Positions 1-8,302 of a stretch of 64,000 nucleotides of DNA are shown in pieces. This DNA comes from Sporolactobacillus laevolacticus DSM 442 (lineage in GTDB: Bacteria; Bacillota; Bacilli; Bacillales; Sporolactobacillaceae). Each line of letters opens with the position of its first letter. Positions within the stretch are counted from its first letter, which is position 1. Both the position numbers and the translations under genes were made by a program. The stretch spans positions 63,688 to 127,687 of the forward strand of contig NZ_AWTC01000003.1 in the NCBI RefSeq assembly GCF_000497245.1, written 5' to 3'. The notes under the pieces were generated by a model. The model was not told where the DNA came from, searched no databases, and saw only the letters and a list, made by a program, of their open reading frames with translations.

Positions 1-1029
1 CACAGATTTATCTTTCATGTAGACCGTTGAAAGGTTTCCATCAAGATCGACGCGCTTTAATCCAGTGGAACCGCCATCTTGAACAAGATAAATCAGCGAA
101 CGCCCGCTCTTATCCCAAAGAAAAAGTGTGTTGCTGCTATCAAATCGGACATCAGTGCCGACAAAATTGCCAAGTGATAACTTTTCTTTTTCCATCAGAT
201 TTTTTGCGAATCCACCGGTTATAGGAACAAGGAAGATCCCGATGTTTTCAGGGGTACATTCGCCATCTTCATTTCCAGCAAGCGCTATAGTTTGTCCATC
301 AGGTGAAACCTGGATATCATAAATATAACCTTTGGCATCATAAATGCGTCTTGTGGTTTGATTGGAAAGATCATAAGCGTACATATCTTTAAGATAATCT
401 GTTTGATCTGGATTTTGTTTTCCCATACAAAAAAATAGTTGGGTCCCATCGGGAGAAAATACAGGTAATTCTGAGGTGCATTGCGGATCAGTAATTAGTG
501 TCTTTTGTTTGTTCTCAATCGAATAGAGATACAAAGCTGTTGTGCCATCAACAAATCCTTTTCCGTTTTGCAAAAATCGGAGTCTGCTAATTATCGTTAC
601 ATCCTCATTGTCACTCTCAATTTTGTCTTTGATCATCGTTTGGCAAGCGAGCTGCTTTCCATCGGGACTAAGTGCAAAGTCACTGACTCCTTCTTCAAAG
701 TCAGTTAGAAGCTCGGATTCACCAAGCGTCAAGGCAATGCGCCACACTTGATCTTTTCCTGTGCGATTAGAAAGGAAATAAACGAACGAACCATCGGCAG
801 AAAAACGTGGGCTGTGATGCTTAACCAAAGTGTCTTCATTGTAGTCATGAGTCAGCGGTTTCGGTTCGCTTTCGCCATCCGTCCAATATAGGGATGAAGC
901 ATAACCGTTTTGTTTTAGATAGGTCTTGGTGACGACATAAACGGCCTTTTTTCCATCTGGTGAGAGTACTGGCGCACCCGCAAAGGTAAATGCCGATAAA
1001 TCATTAATCGTAATCAAACGCTTGTTCAA
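1..1029 (-). CDS. S9 family peptidase, N-terminal propeller part (truncated by window edge)
   Basis: The gene reads leftward out of the window; 343 codons are visible and the C-terminus is missing. The start is TTG at 1029, eight bases after AGGAGG at 1038-1043, with no closer ATG. The protein opens with Asn-Lys-Arg-Leu-Ile-Thr and carries repeated SPDGK, SADGS, SPDGKQ, SPDGT and SPDGQ turns about 50-70 residues apart, the hallmark of the TolB/DPP-IV-type beta-propeller in front of an alpha/beta-hydrolase peptidase domain. Family knowledge predicts a cytoplasmic acylaminoacyl- or oligopeptidase-like serine peptidase. The catalytic Ser-Asp-His domain lies outside the window, so activity cannot be confirmed. 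Confidence 0.85.
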   Translation of the reverse strand, partial: MNKRLITINDLSAFTFAGAPVLSPDGKKAVYVVTKTYLKQNGYASSLYWTDGESEPKPLTHDYNEDTLVKHHSPRFSADGSFVYFLSNRTGKDQVWRIALTLGESELLTDFEEGVSDFALSPDGKQLACQTMIKDKIESDNEDVTIISRLRFLQNGKGFVDGTTALYLYSIENKQKTLITDPQCTSELPVFSPDGTQLFFCMGKQNPDQTDYLKDMYAYDLSNQTTRRIYDAKGYIYDIQVSPDGQTIALAGNEDGECTPENIGIFLVPITGGFAKNLMEKEKLSLGNFVGTDVRFDSSNTLFLWDKSGRSLIYLVQDGGSTGLKRVDLDGNLSTVYMKDKSV

Positions 1030-1182
1030 ATTAGTTCCCTCCTTTGTTCCAATTATAGGTTATTTGCGGATGTACCACATCTCTTTTTACCTTGCTACAG
1101 CAAAAAAAAGAAAAGTAATTATCTAATCTGAAGCCATACTCCTCGTCTATTAGTGAAATAACCGAGTTATTACTACAGCTTG
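1030..1182. other. intergenic stretch
   Basis: It holds the ribosome binding site of the S9 peptidase and otherwise AT-rich DNA. A 70-codon minus-strand frame here has no ribosome binding site and runs through the terminator hairpin, so I do not call it a gene. Confidence 0.5.
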
Positions 1183-1217
1183 CAAAAAAAAACACCATCT
1201 TCAATTGAAGATGGTGT
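1183..1217 (-). terminator. terminator of the cotF-like pair
   Basis: On the minus strand an 11-bp perfect stem (ACACCATCTTC / GAAGATGGTGT, loop AATT) is followed by a run of nine T. It lies just downstream of the second cotF-like gene. Confidence 0.85.
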
Positions 1218-1245
1218 GAAGAATGGTGTGAGAGAAGGATCAAAC

Positions 1246-1584
1246 TTATTTAGGAAATTGCTGCTGGGCGTATTGGGCAAATTGTTGTTGAGTTTGCTGA
1301 ATTTTTTGCGGATCCTGAGATTCAAACTTATACCATCCTTTATTAAACATCAGGTTGAATAGATCACGCTGATGATCACAGGTCGCGTCAAAAACGGATT
1401 TGATGTCTTGATATAATGCTTGGTGGCTTGCTTCCTGCAGCGCATGAACATAAGAGGTGCCCAAATACTTTTCGGTTAGAAGTACATCGTTGAGATAATC
1501 TCTGTCGTTCATCTGCTGCGTTTTCGGGACTTGTGTTTCGGTGTTCTGAATTGGCATGGATTGTACCGGTTGTTTTTCCATCAT
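1246..1584 (-). CDS. CotF-family spore coat protein, second of pair
   Basis: This 112-residue protein matches the CotF family core: DRDYLNDVLLTEKYL near residue 30, EASHQALYQDI, and a block ending in LFNLMFNKGWYKFE. It has a Gln-rich tail. CotF proteins are structural components of the Bacillus spore coat, made in the mother cell. The ATG at 1584 overlaps the upstream stop as ATGA, and AGGAGGTG sits about seven bases before it, so the two genes are translationally coupled. A second ATG follows directly. A terminator closes the operon. The family assignment is firm; the exact coat layer is not known. Confidence 0.85.
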   Translation of the reverse strand: MMEKQPVQSMPIQNTETQVPKTQQMNDRDYLNDVLLTEKYLGTSYVHALQEASHQALYQDIKSVFDATCDHQRDLFNLMFNKGWYKFESQDPQKIQQTQQQFAQYAQQQFPK

Positions 1585-1859
1585 TGCATCACACCTCCTG
1601 CCATGGCTGTTGTTTGAATGTGTTTGCCCAGGTGATTGAGGATGTCCTGATAATGACGAATATGGAGTTGGGATGTACGGTTCATTGCCTGGATAACATC
1701 CTGATCTTGACACATCGCCGCATAGGCATGTGCTTTCTTGATAATCGCAAGGTTCCATGACAGAATATCTTCAATGTAAAGAAAATCTTTAGTGGAAAGG
1801 ATCGCCGGTGGCTGAGCAAAATTCATTGGGGTTTGACCGCTCTGCTGCTGCATGTTCAT
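1581..1859 (-). CDS. CotF-like spore coat protein, first of pair
   Basis: The protein is about 92 residues and contains YIEDILSWNLAIIKKAHAYA and a C-terminal HIRHYQDILNHL segment, resembling the N-terminal half-type partner that often precedes CotF genes. Met at 1859 is preceded by AAGGAG at a slightly long spacing of about 12. An in-frame upstream ATG at 1901 would add 14 residues, but those codons encode a Lys/Glu-rich stretch that looks like the ribosome binding site itself. It shares a 4-bp overlap with the second cotF-like gene. A sporulation promoter is expected upstream, but I see no convincing sigma-E or sigma-K match. Confidence 0.7.
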   Translation of the reverse strand: MNMQQQSGQTPMNFAQPPAILSTKDFLYIEDILSWNLAIIKKAHAYAAMCQDQDVIQAMNRTSQLHIRHYQDILNHLGKHIQTTAMAGGVMQ

Positions 1860-2036
1860 GTGTTTTTCACACTCCTTTTTTTTTGTGGTGGCGGTGCTCA
1901 TATGTATTATGTCCTTGGGTCCTTAAAAAAATTTGGTCCTGGTGAATTAAATAAGTCTTTTTCATGGCTTGTTTTTTTGCTTGCTGCATCGATGTGGTTA
2001 TAATTAAAAAAGAATGATGTAACGAAAGGATGAACG

Positions 2037-2399
2037 ATGTTGTTGACGATGTATAGCTATCCGCCATGCGGTACGTGCCGAAAAGCAAAAAAATGGCTGG
2101 AGGAACGTTCAATTCCGTTTCAGGAAATTAATATTGCTGAAAATCCCCCGGATCGTGATAAACTCAAACAGTTTATACAAAATAGCGGCTTATCGATCAG
2201 TAAATTTTTTAATACGAGCGGCAAGCGCTACCGTGAGCTCGATATCAAAAATAAAAAAATGATTGAACCAGAAGAAAAATGGCTGGATTGGCTGGCAGCT
2301 GACGGAATGTTGATTAAGCGTCCGATTGTTTTTGATGGGGAAAAAATAACAGTGGGCTTTAATGAAGTAATGTTTGAAAAGGCATGGACAAATCAGTAA
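2037..2399 (+). CDS. yusI: ArsC/Spx-family thiol protein, YusI type
   Basis: A 120-residue thioredoxin-fold protein of the ArsC/Spx superfamily. The N-terminus has a CGTC motif (Cys11, Cys14) in the usual ArsC/Spx position, and the RPIVFDG segment near residue 95 is the conserved cis-Pro region. Members include arsenate reductase-like proteins and RNA polymerase-binding Spx/MgsR. The position directly before gcvH matches B. subtilis yusI-gcvH, so YusI is the best name; its function there is not settled. The ATG follows AAAGGATG at normal spacing. A regulator role like Spx cannot be excluded. Confidence 0.85.
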   Translation: MLLTMYSYPPCGTCRKAKKWLEERSIPFQEINIAENPPDRDKLKQFIQNSGLSISKFFNTSGKRYRELDIKNKKMIEPEEKWLDWLAADGMLIKRPIVFDGEKITVGFNEVMFEKAWTNQ

Positions 2400-2443
2400 T
2401 GCATTCGCTAAAAATCGGAGGTTTTTTCTTCTAATATTTACGC

Positions 2444-2449
2444 TATAAT
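2444..2449 (+). promoter_or_regulatory. -10 element before gcvH
   Basis: A perfect TATAAT lies 65 bp upstream of gcvH. No good -35 match is seen at 17 bp, so this is a weak call made from the -10 and the location only. Confidence 0.4.
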
Positions 2450-2513
2450 AGGTATATCATCCATTGTGGAAGGCATTATTTAGTGGCTGATCACTGAAAA
2501 CGGAGGCAGAATA

Positions 2514-2894
2514 ATGAGTGTACCTAAAGATTTGCTTTACTCGAAAGATCATGAATGGGTCAAGAAAGAAGCGGACGGAAAAGTTCGGATTGGTATTACA
2601 GAATTCGCTCAGAAGGAACTTGGAGATATCGTTTTTGTTGAATTACCAGAAATCGGCGCAGAATTAAGCGCTGGTGATTCGTTTGGCAGTGTGGAATCTG
2701 TTAAAACAGTTTCTGAACTCTATGCGCCGGTTACCGGCGTCGTTGCTGAAATCAATGAAGACTTGGAAGATTCTCCTGAATTTGTTAATGAATCTCCGTA
2801 TGATAAAGCGTGGATGATTGAATTGGAATCTGTCGATGATTCAGCTTTCGATGATTTGCTTGATGCCGAAGCATACGAAAAATTAATCGGCTGA
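2514..2894 (+). CDS. gcvH: glycine cleavage system H protein
   Basis: This 126-residue protein is the lipoyl carrier of the glycine cleavage system, shuttling the aminomethyl group between the P, T and L proteins. The lipoylation motif ESVKT is present with Lys64 as the modified residue, inside the typical GDIVFVELP and GSVESVK context. In Firmicutes, GcvH can also act as the relay for lipoyl transfer to other enzymes. The ATG follows a GGAGG-type site at 2502-2506. gcvT and gcvP are not in the window, so here gcvH stands alone after yusI, as in B. subtilis. LplJ at 49.7 kb could lipoylate it. Confidence 0.97.
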   Translation: MSVPKDLLYSKDHEWVKKEADGKVRIGITEFAQKELGDIVFVELPEIGAELSAGDSFGSVESVKTVSELYAPVTGVVAEINEDLEDSPEFVNESPYDKAWMIELESVDDSAFDDLLDAEAYEKLIG

Positions 2895-3196
2895 TAGCCG
2901 GTAATTCATCAATTAGCTCCTGTTTCGCCGAAATTGAATAAGCAGCTCACCAATACTTAACAACCTTTGTCATCTTTTTGTTACCAGATTGTCGCTTTCA
3001 TTTCGACAAGAAGGCATGGTATAAAAGAGACAAGGGTTTTTACTATTTTCGACAAAATCCTCGTATGATCAGACATTAACAAAAGTTTTTGACAATAGTT
3101 ATGCCTGTGGGTTGGACATGTTATGTTAGGGAAAAGATGGATTATAGAGGGTTGAGAACAGACCCCTAAAGATCAGAGCGAGAGGTGAATGTTTTG
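2895..3196 (+). other. sigI leader region
   Basis: The 300 bp upstream of sigI has several promoter-like fragments (TATAAA at 3020, TATGAT at 3064, TTGACA at 3089) but none with correct partner spacing. No terminator for gcvH is obvious. An ACCCCT at 3162 resembles a sigma-I -35 but lies too close to the gene for a usable transcript. The sigI ribosome binding site AGAGGTG is at 3181-3187. Confidence 0.4.
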
Positions 3197-3955
3197 ATGA
3201 GCGCAAACCAGCTTACATTAGGCGGAGCGTTTAATATTTCGCTTGAAACGAATATTTATCAGGTACAACAGGGCGATGAATCCCTGAGAAACTCAATTAT
3301 TGAATCTTATCAGCCTTTTATTAAAAAGGTTGTTTCTAAAGTATGCAATCGTTTTATTGATCAGACAATGGATGAATTCAGTGTAGGCTTAGTCGCATTT
3401 AATGAAGCCATCAACCAATATCAGAAGGGACAGGGAAGTAAGTTCCTAACCTTCGCGGATATGGTTATTCGCCGTAGAATTATTGACTTTATTCGTAAAG
3501 AATCCAGACAGGTTCGGCATATTTATCTCGATCAAACGAAACCAGCCGATGAAAACGCAATGGAAGAAAGTTTCATCGAGCAGAAGGCAGCAATTGATTA
3601 TTATGAGGAAGAATGCCGAATTAATGAACGTATGGACCAGATTGAAAGTTATCAGACACTTTTGCTTGAATACGGCATCACTTTTGATGTGCTTAGCAAG
3701 CATTGCCCGAAGCACGCAGATGCGCGTGAAAATGCCAAAGTCTCGGCGAAGAAGTTGGTTGAACATAAAGAATTAGTCAATTATTTAAAAAAGAAGAAAC
3801 AATTACCGATAAAAGATTTGTTGCAATTTGTATCGTGTAGCCGCAAAACGATCGAGAGGAATCGAAAGTATATAATAGCATTGTCGCTAATCTACATCGG
3901 CGGGTTCAGTGCACTAAAGTCATATATTGAACCGGAGCTGGAATCGGTTCAATGA
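3197..3955 (+). CDS. sigI: RNA polymerase sigma factor SigI
   Basis: The 252-residue product matches SigI, the heat and cell-wall-stress sigma factor of Bacillales. The N-terminal half has region 2 features (SYQPFIKKVVSKVCNR, DEFSVGLVAFNEAI, GSKFLTFADMVIRRRIIDFIRKE), and the C-terminal half has the SigI-specific helical domain with a putative HTH ending CSRKTIERNRKYIIALSLI. The ATG at 3197 is chosen because AGAGGTG lies nine bases before it; a GTG at 3185 is part of that site. The gene is followed after 22-25 bp by its anti-sigma gene rsgI, the conserved sigI-rsgI pairing. Heat or wall-damage induction and autoregulation are expected from the family. Confidence 0.93.
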   Translation: MSANQLTLGGAFNISLETNIYQVQQGDESLRNSIIESYQPFIKKVVSKVCNRFIDQTMDEFSVGLVAFNEAINQYQKGQGSKFLTFADMVIRRRIIDFIRKESRQVRHIYLDQTKPADENAMEESFIEQKAAIDYYEEECRINERMDQIESYQTLLLEYGITFDVLSKHCPKHADARENAKVSAKKLVEHKELVNYLKKKKQLPIKDLLQFVSCSRKTIERNRKYIIALSLIYIGGFSALKSYIEPELESVQ

Positions 3956-3980
3956 CTTAGAAAGGTGGGGAGGAAAACTG

Positions 3981-4925
3981 ATTAATCAGGGTGTGCTCGT
4001 GTCCAAAAAGGGGCGGCGCGCGATTGTCTTGACCACCGATGGCGAGTTCAGATCGGTCAGGCTAAAGCGTTCGGCAAACCTTTCGATTGGACAGACTGTT
4101 TTAGCCAAACACCTTGTCCCTTTTCATCTTCTTCCCAAAGCTATTCTGACACCGGTCATCGCACTTGGTTTCTCGATCCTGTGCTTTATCCCGCTGTCTC
4201 AAAGTACCTACGCGCCTCCTGGTCCCGTGGCTGCGTACGTTTATTTTGATCTTAATGCAAGCGTTGAGGCAAGCGTGGATCAGAATTTGCGTGTAATCTC
4301 TGTGCAGCCATTAAATAATGAAGCGAGACAGCTTCTTGGTGAAGTGCCTGTGTTTCAGAATATGACGTTTCAACAGCTCAGTTCGTCGCTTTTATCTAAG
4401 CTAAATGATAAGGGACAACAAGGCCATCAATCGCTCTGTTTGGTCACAACTGTTTTGACTGATCAGATCAGCCATCGGCAGCAATCCTTTTTTGCCCATC
4501 GCCTGGCAATAGCGTTTAACAGCGGAGCCAGACAAATGCTCCATGCAAACGGAACCGGCACAAAGTGGGTGCTAACCACGCTTGAACGAAAGAGGGCTGC
4601 TGAGGAACGCGGTTTGTCCGCAGGGAAGTATTTGCTCTATTTGAGAGCAAACGCTTTTGGAAAGACATTGACGCTTGAAGATGCAAAAAGGTTGTCAATT
4701 GAGAAAATAAATGAGATATCTACCTCAGTGTCGCTGCCGTGGAGCGCTTTACTCAAAGAAGTAAACGATGTGCAGAAGCAGCAGCCGACTATTGAGCAGG
4801 CGTCATTCAAACTGCAGAATCAGGTCCCGCTTTTCCAAAATCCCTTTCAAGTCAGGGAACCAATGCAAGGCAAAAAAAACAGTAGCTATCTTTATCCGGA
4901 CAATCGAACAGCCGGGTATGCGTGA
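3981..4925 (+). CDS. rsgI: anti-sigma-I factor RsgI, with a non-standard start codon
   Basis: The product is a single-pass membrane anti-sigma factor of about 314 residues. Residues 1-45 form the RsgI N-terminal sigma-I-binding domain (INQGVLVSKKG, TTDGEFRSVRL). Residues 53-72 are a transmembrane helix, followed by an extracellular YVYFDLNASVEASVDQNLRVI-type RsgI periplasmic domain. GGGGAGG at 3967-3973 points to ATT at 3981 (7-base spacing) or CTG at 3978. The only upstream in-frame start, TTG 3927, lies within sigI and lacks a ribosome site; the nearest downstream GTG (3993) would trim the domain. At residues 91-93 the motif reads Leu-Asn-Ala rather than the Asn-Pro at which RsgI proteins self-cleave. 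The C-terminus is not the cellulose- or mannan-binding type. Confidence 0.85.
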   Translation: MNQGVLVSKKGRRAIVLTTDGEFRSVRLKRSANLSIGQTVLAKHLVPFHLLPKAILTPVIALGFSILCFIPLSQSTYAPPGPVAAYVYFDLNASVEASVDQNLRVISVQPLNNEARQLLGEVPVFQNMTFQQLSSSLLSKLNDKGQQGHQSLCLVTTVLTDQISHRQQSFFAHRLAIAFNSGARQMLHANGTGTKWVLTTLERKRAAEERGLSAGKYLLYLRANAFGKTLTLEDAKRLSIEKINEISTSVSLPWSALLKEVNDVQKQQPTIEQASFKLQNQVPLFQNPFQVREPMQGKKNSSYLYPDNRTAGYA

Positions 4926-4972
4926 ACTGCACCTTCACAGTCAAAAAAAGCAGAGATTAAAGAGCTGATGTG

Positions 4973-5006
4973 TCCAAGCGGAATTAGGTTTCTGCTTGGA
5001 TTTTTT
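4973..5006 (+). terminator. terminator after rsgI
   Basis: A TCCAAGC / GCTTGGA stem with a 14-base loop is followed by six T, ending the sigI-rsgI operon. Confidence 0.75.
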
Positions 5007-5138
5007 AAAGTCGGTTTATGGTCATAAATTCTGTTTAAGCGTCTTTGCGATAATTTTCTAATGACAGCTCGAATGTCTGTGGTCTGTGTTTTTTCTTAAA
5101 TTGAGAGACAGGACAGTTTGTTGTTCGTGAAAAAAGAT

Positions 5139-5167
5139 TTGACATAGGTCGTGTTGAATGTTAAGTT
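5139..5167 (+). promoter_or_regulatory. sigma-A promoter of the met operon
   Basis: TTGACA at 5139-5144 is separated by 17 bp from TAAGTT at 5162-5167. It sits about 28 bp before the SAM riboswitch, the expected arrangement. Confidence 0.65.
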
Positions 5168-5194
5168 ATTAACACTTAATTGAATAGAAATTAA

Positions 5195-5306
5195 CTCTTA
5201 TCCAGAGCGGCGGAGGGACTGGCCCGATGATGCCCGGCAACCTGATTGTTATCGAGACAATAAAGGTGCTAATTCCTGCAGACACATTGTTTCTGGCAGA
5301 TGAGAG
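5195..5306 (+). ncRNA. SAM-I (S-box) riboswitch aptamer
   Basis: The sequence has the S-box core: CTTATCCAGAGCGGCGGAGG, then CTGGCCCGATGATGCCCGGC, AACC, AAGGTGC and the closing GGCAGATGAGAG. P1 is formed by CTCTTATC (5195-5202) with GATGAGAG (5299-5306). S-box aptamers bind S-adenosylmethionine and shut off downstream methionine genes. The next genes are metN-metI-metQ, a textbook target. Confidence 0.97.
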
Positions 5307-5340
5307 AGGTGAACCCATCCTCTCTCAAGATGGGTTTTTT
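5302..5340 (+). terminator. S-box expression platform with terminator and antiterminator
   Basis: The terminator is AACCCATC / GATGGGTT (5312-5319 with 5329-5336) followed by T6. A competing hairpin GAGAGAGG (5302-5309) with CCTCTCTC (5319-5326) is mutually exclusive with both P1 and the terminator. With SAM bound, P1 holds GAGAGAG and the terminator can form. Confidence 0.9.
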
Positions 5341-5459
5341 GCTATTCCGTTAAATAGGTACGAAAGAAGGTGACGTGAAGTAGGTATTGGTTAAACCCAC
5401 TAAAATGATGGGTTAAGTATTATTGTTTGTTTTGTATTTTTGAAAGTGGTGAAAAAGAA

Positions 5460-6473
5460 TTGATTCAGCTTAAGAACGTCGAAAAGATTTACCAGACGGA
5501 AAATGGATCCGTTCACGCCTTAAACGATGTTTCATTGGAAATTAATGAAGGCGAGATCTTTGGCATTATTGGGTATAGCGGAGCTGGAAAAAGCACGCTC
5601 ATTCGATTGATTAATTTGCTTGAAAAGCCGACGTCCGGAACCATATCTATTGGGGATCGTCAGTTAACGGATCTGTCTGACCGTCAGCTGCGTGAAGAAC
5701 GGAGAACGATCGGCATGATTTTTCAACACTTCAATTTGCTATGGTCTCGGACTGTTGCTGAAAACATTGCCTTTCCACTCGAATTAACGAAAATTAAGAA
5801 GAAGCAAAAAGAGAAACGCATTGCCGACTTAATCCGAATGGTAGGCCTTGAAGGTAAAGAATCTGCCTATCCGTCTCAATTAAGTGGAGGACAGAAGCAA
5901 AGAGTAGGCATCGCACGTGCGTTAGCCAACAATCCTCGTGTACTGCTCTGTGACGAGGCGACTTCGGCGCTTGATCCGAAAACTACAGACTCGATCCTTT
6001 CGCTTCTGCTGGAAATTAACAAATCGCTTGGTCTAACTATTGTTCTTATTACACATGAAATGTCTGTGATTCAGAAAATCTGCAGCAAAGTTGCTGTCCT
6101 CGATAAAGGAAAAATCGTTGAAGAAGGTGCGGTTAACGATGTATTTGCCCATCCTAAACAGCCGATTACTCAGGAATTTGTAGGCGCACATGCAGCGAAC
6201 AAGGTTAAACATTCAGGCGATACTCTGGCTATCTCCGACTGGACTCGGGTTCGTATACGTTCTGTGGACGCCCGTTTAATACAAAGACACTTGTCCAGTT
6301 TGTTTGGGCGGGAACATCTTTTGGTACGCGTTTTAGAAACATATGCAGTACAAGACGGTAGTGCAGAAGAAACGATTGTGGCAATTCAAGGACCAGCTGA
6401 AGAAATTGATTCGGCTCTTTCTGGGGTGAAATCAGACGGTCTGGAAACCGAGGTGATCCATGCATATGTTTGA
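5460..6473 (+). CDS. metN: methionine ABC transporter ATP-binding protein
   Basis: This 337-residue ATPase energises methionine import with MetI and MetQ. The Walker A motif GYSGAGKST is at residues 38-46, the LSGGQ signature near 140, and the Walker B LLCDEATSALD follows. The C-terminal hundred residues form the NIL regulatory domain that senses methionine. TTG at 5460 is chosen because homologues begin M-I-(Q/E)-L-K-N and a GGTGA site lies seven bases before it; a longer frame from 5427 has no site. It overlaps metI. Control is by the SAM riboswitch upstream. Confidence 0.93.
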   Translation: MIQLKNVEKIYQTENGSVHALNDVSLEINEGEIFGIIGYSGAGKSTLIRLINLLEKPTSGTISIGDRQLTDLSDRQLREERRTIGMIFQHFNLLWSRTVAENIAFPLELTKIKKKQKEKRIADLIRMVGLEGKESAYPSQLSGGQKQRVGIARALANNPRVLLCDEATSALDPKTTDSILSLLLEINKSLGLTIVLITHEMSVIQKICSKVAVLDKGKIVEEGAVNDVFAHPKQPITQEFVGAHAANKVKHSGDTLAISDWTRVRIRSVDARLIQRHLSSLFGREHLLVRVLETYAVQDGSAEETIVAIQGPAEEIDSALSGVKSDGLETEVIHAYV

Positions 6474-7131
6474 ATGGACACAAAATATTGATTGGCCGAG
6501 TATGTTGCTCTCTACAGGTCAAACACTTTATATGACGATCATTTCCGGAATTTTTACATTTGTGTTGGGCATTGTATTAGGGCTTGTTCTTTTTTTAACT
6601 GCGAAAGGCGGATTATACGAAAACAAAATCGTTTATCAATTGATTGCTTCGTTTGTCAATGTCTTTCGTTCCATACCTTTTATTATTCTAATCATTCTGC
6701 TGATCCCGCTCACAGTTCTGATTATCGGAACGATGATTGGCGCATCGGCCGCACTTCCTTCGATTATCATCGGAGCGGCACCATTTTATGCCCGTCTTGT
6801 TGAGATCGGGCTAAGGGAAGTCGATAAAGGAGTAATTGAAGCGGCTCAAGCAATGGGTGCAACGAGATGGCAGATTGTTTGGAAAGTGCTTCTTCCTGAA
6901 TCACTTCCATCAATCACTTCCGGGATGACCGTCACGCTGATTGCACTGATTGGAAACACTGCAATGGCCGGCGTTGTAGGTGCGGGCGGACTCGGAACGA
7001 TCGCTTATAATGATGGCTTTGAGGCGAATAACAACACCATTACCTTCATTGCAACAATTATCATTCTGGTTATCGTTTTTATCATTCAATATGCAGGCGA
7101 TATTATTACACGCCGTGTAGACAAAAGATAG
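6460..7131 (+). CDS. metI: methionine ABC transporter permease
   Basis: A 223-residue inner-membrane permease (also called metP in Bacillus) with about five hydrophobic segments. The cytoplasmic EAA loop reads EAAQAMGATRWQIVWKVLLPESLPS near residues 127-150, where MetN docks. It overlaps metN by 14 bp, with GAGGTG just before the ATG; an in-frame ATG at 6466 is an equally good start. The gene lies between the ATPase and the lipoprotein, completing the MetNIQ importer for L- and D-methionine. Confidence 0.93.
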   Translation: MHMFEWTQNIDWPSMLLSTGQTLYMTIISGIFTFVLGIVLGLVLFLTAKGGLYENKIVYQLIASFVNVFRSIPFIILIILLIPLTVLIIGTMIGASAALPSIIIGAAPFYARLVEIGLREVDKGVIEAAQAMGATRWQIVWKVLLPESLPSITSGMTVTLIALIGNTAMAGVVGAGGLGTIAYNDGFEANNNTITFIATIIILVIVFIIQYAGDIITRRVDKR

Positions 7132-7193
7132 AGATCTTTTTATTAAAATGATGGATTCAAACAAAATCACATGTTAACTTGGGGGAACTATAA

Positions 7194-8033
7194 ATGAAGA
7201 AATTAACCGCTTGGACACTTATTCTTGCGCTAGTACTTGTTTTGGCAGCCTGCGGAAAATCGACTTCCGGTAATGCTGCGAATCAAACACTGACAGTTGG
7301 TGCATCAGCTGTTCCACATGCTGAAATTCTCAAGAAAGCGATACCGCTTCTAAAGAAAAAGGGTATTGATCTGAAAGTGAAAGTATTCCAGGATTATGTT
7401 CTTCCTAATAAGGCACTTACTTCAAAACAATTGGATGCTAATTATTTCCAGCATATTCCTTATCTTGATCTGTATAACAAGCAGCACAACACAGATTTAG
7501 TTAATGCGGGGAAAATTCACATCGAACCGTTCGGCATTTATTCGAAAAAATACAAAGATGTTAGCAGTATTAAAGACGGAGCGACTGTTCAAATCAGCAA
7601 CAATAAAGCAGAACAGGGACGAATTCTTCTCCTGCTCCAGACAAAAGGGCTTGTGAAAATTAAATCAGGTATTGATCCTGTTGCTGCAACGTTAGACCAA
7701 AAAAACGGAAAATATAAGGATTTCGATAATATTAAACATCTGAAATTCTTGCAGCCGATTGACCCGGCGATTTTGCCAAAAGCATACCAACATAGTGCCG
7801 CAGACCTGTTTGCAATCAATACCAATTTCGCTCTGCAGGCAAATCTTGATCCTAAGAAAGATGCCTTGATTTTGGAAGGTGCGTCATCACCTTATGCGAA
7901 CATTATCGCTGTACGTAAGGGCGATCAAAATAAAAAAGCAATTAAGGAATTAGTGAACGTGCTTCATTCGAAAACAATTCAGGATTTCATCACGAAACAT
8001 TATAAAGGCGCCGTATTACCTGTTTCTGAATAA
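7194..8033 (+). CDS. metQ: methionine-binding lipoprotein
   Basis: This 279-residue NlpA/MetQ family lipoprotein captures methionine outside the membrane and hands it to MetNI. Residues 1-19 are a signal peptide and the lipobox LAAC places the lipid-modified cysteine at position 20. The mature part has the family features AVPHAEIL, VFQDYVLPNKAL, DANYFQHIPYL and FGIYSKKYK. It is 62 bp from metI, with a GGGGGA site before the ATG, and a strong terminator follows. Confidence 0.95.
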   Translation: MKKLTAWTLILALVLVLAACGKSTSGNAANQTLTVGASAVPHAEILKKAIPLLKKKGIDLKVKVFQDYVLPNKALTSKQLDANYFQHIPYLDLYNKQHNTDLVNAGKIHIEPFGIYSKKYKDVSSIKDGATVQISNNKAEQGRILLLLQTKGLVKIKSGIDPVAATLDQKNGKYKDFDNIKHLKFLQPIDPAILPKAYQHSAADLFAINTNFALQANLDPKKDALILEGASSPYANIIAVRKGDQNKKAIKELVNVLHSKTIQDFITKHYKGAVLPVSE

Positions 8034-8051
8034 TTGAGAAAATAAAGTCAC

Positions 8052-8092
8052 AAAAAGATTCGCCCGGCAGTAAATTACGGGCGAATCTTTTT
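8052..8092 (+). terminator. terminator of metNIQ
   Basis: A 15-bp stem, AAAAAGATTCGCCCG with CGGGCGAATCTTTTT, is separated by an 11-base loop and ends in T5. Confidence 0.9.
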
Positions 8093-8302
8093 CATATTTA
8101 AAAGAAAGTAAATTCTCAATTTCTAGTGCGTAATCTTGAGCAGTTATTGTGAATTTTTCACGTTTATATTGAATCTATCCGCTATATTTATTAAATTTTT
8201 TATTTGAATTTTTTCATGTTTATTGAAAACAGCGGTATAATACGGATACATACATTATCTCAATTCATGCGGTTATCCTTTTAGTTGCTATCTATTTACA
8301 TC

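Noticed and set aside
1031-1243. 70-codon minus-strand frame
   Set aside because: It runs through the cotF terminator and the ribosome site of the S9 gene and has no start signal of its own.
3162-3182. ACCCCT...CGAG as a sigma-I promoter for sigI
   Set aside because: It would start transcription inside the ribosome site, leaving no leader.
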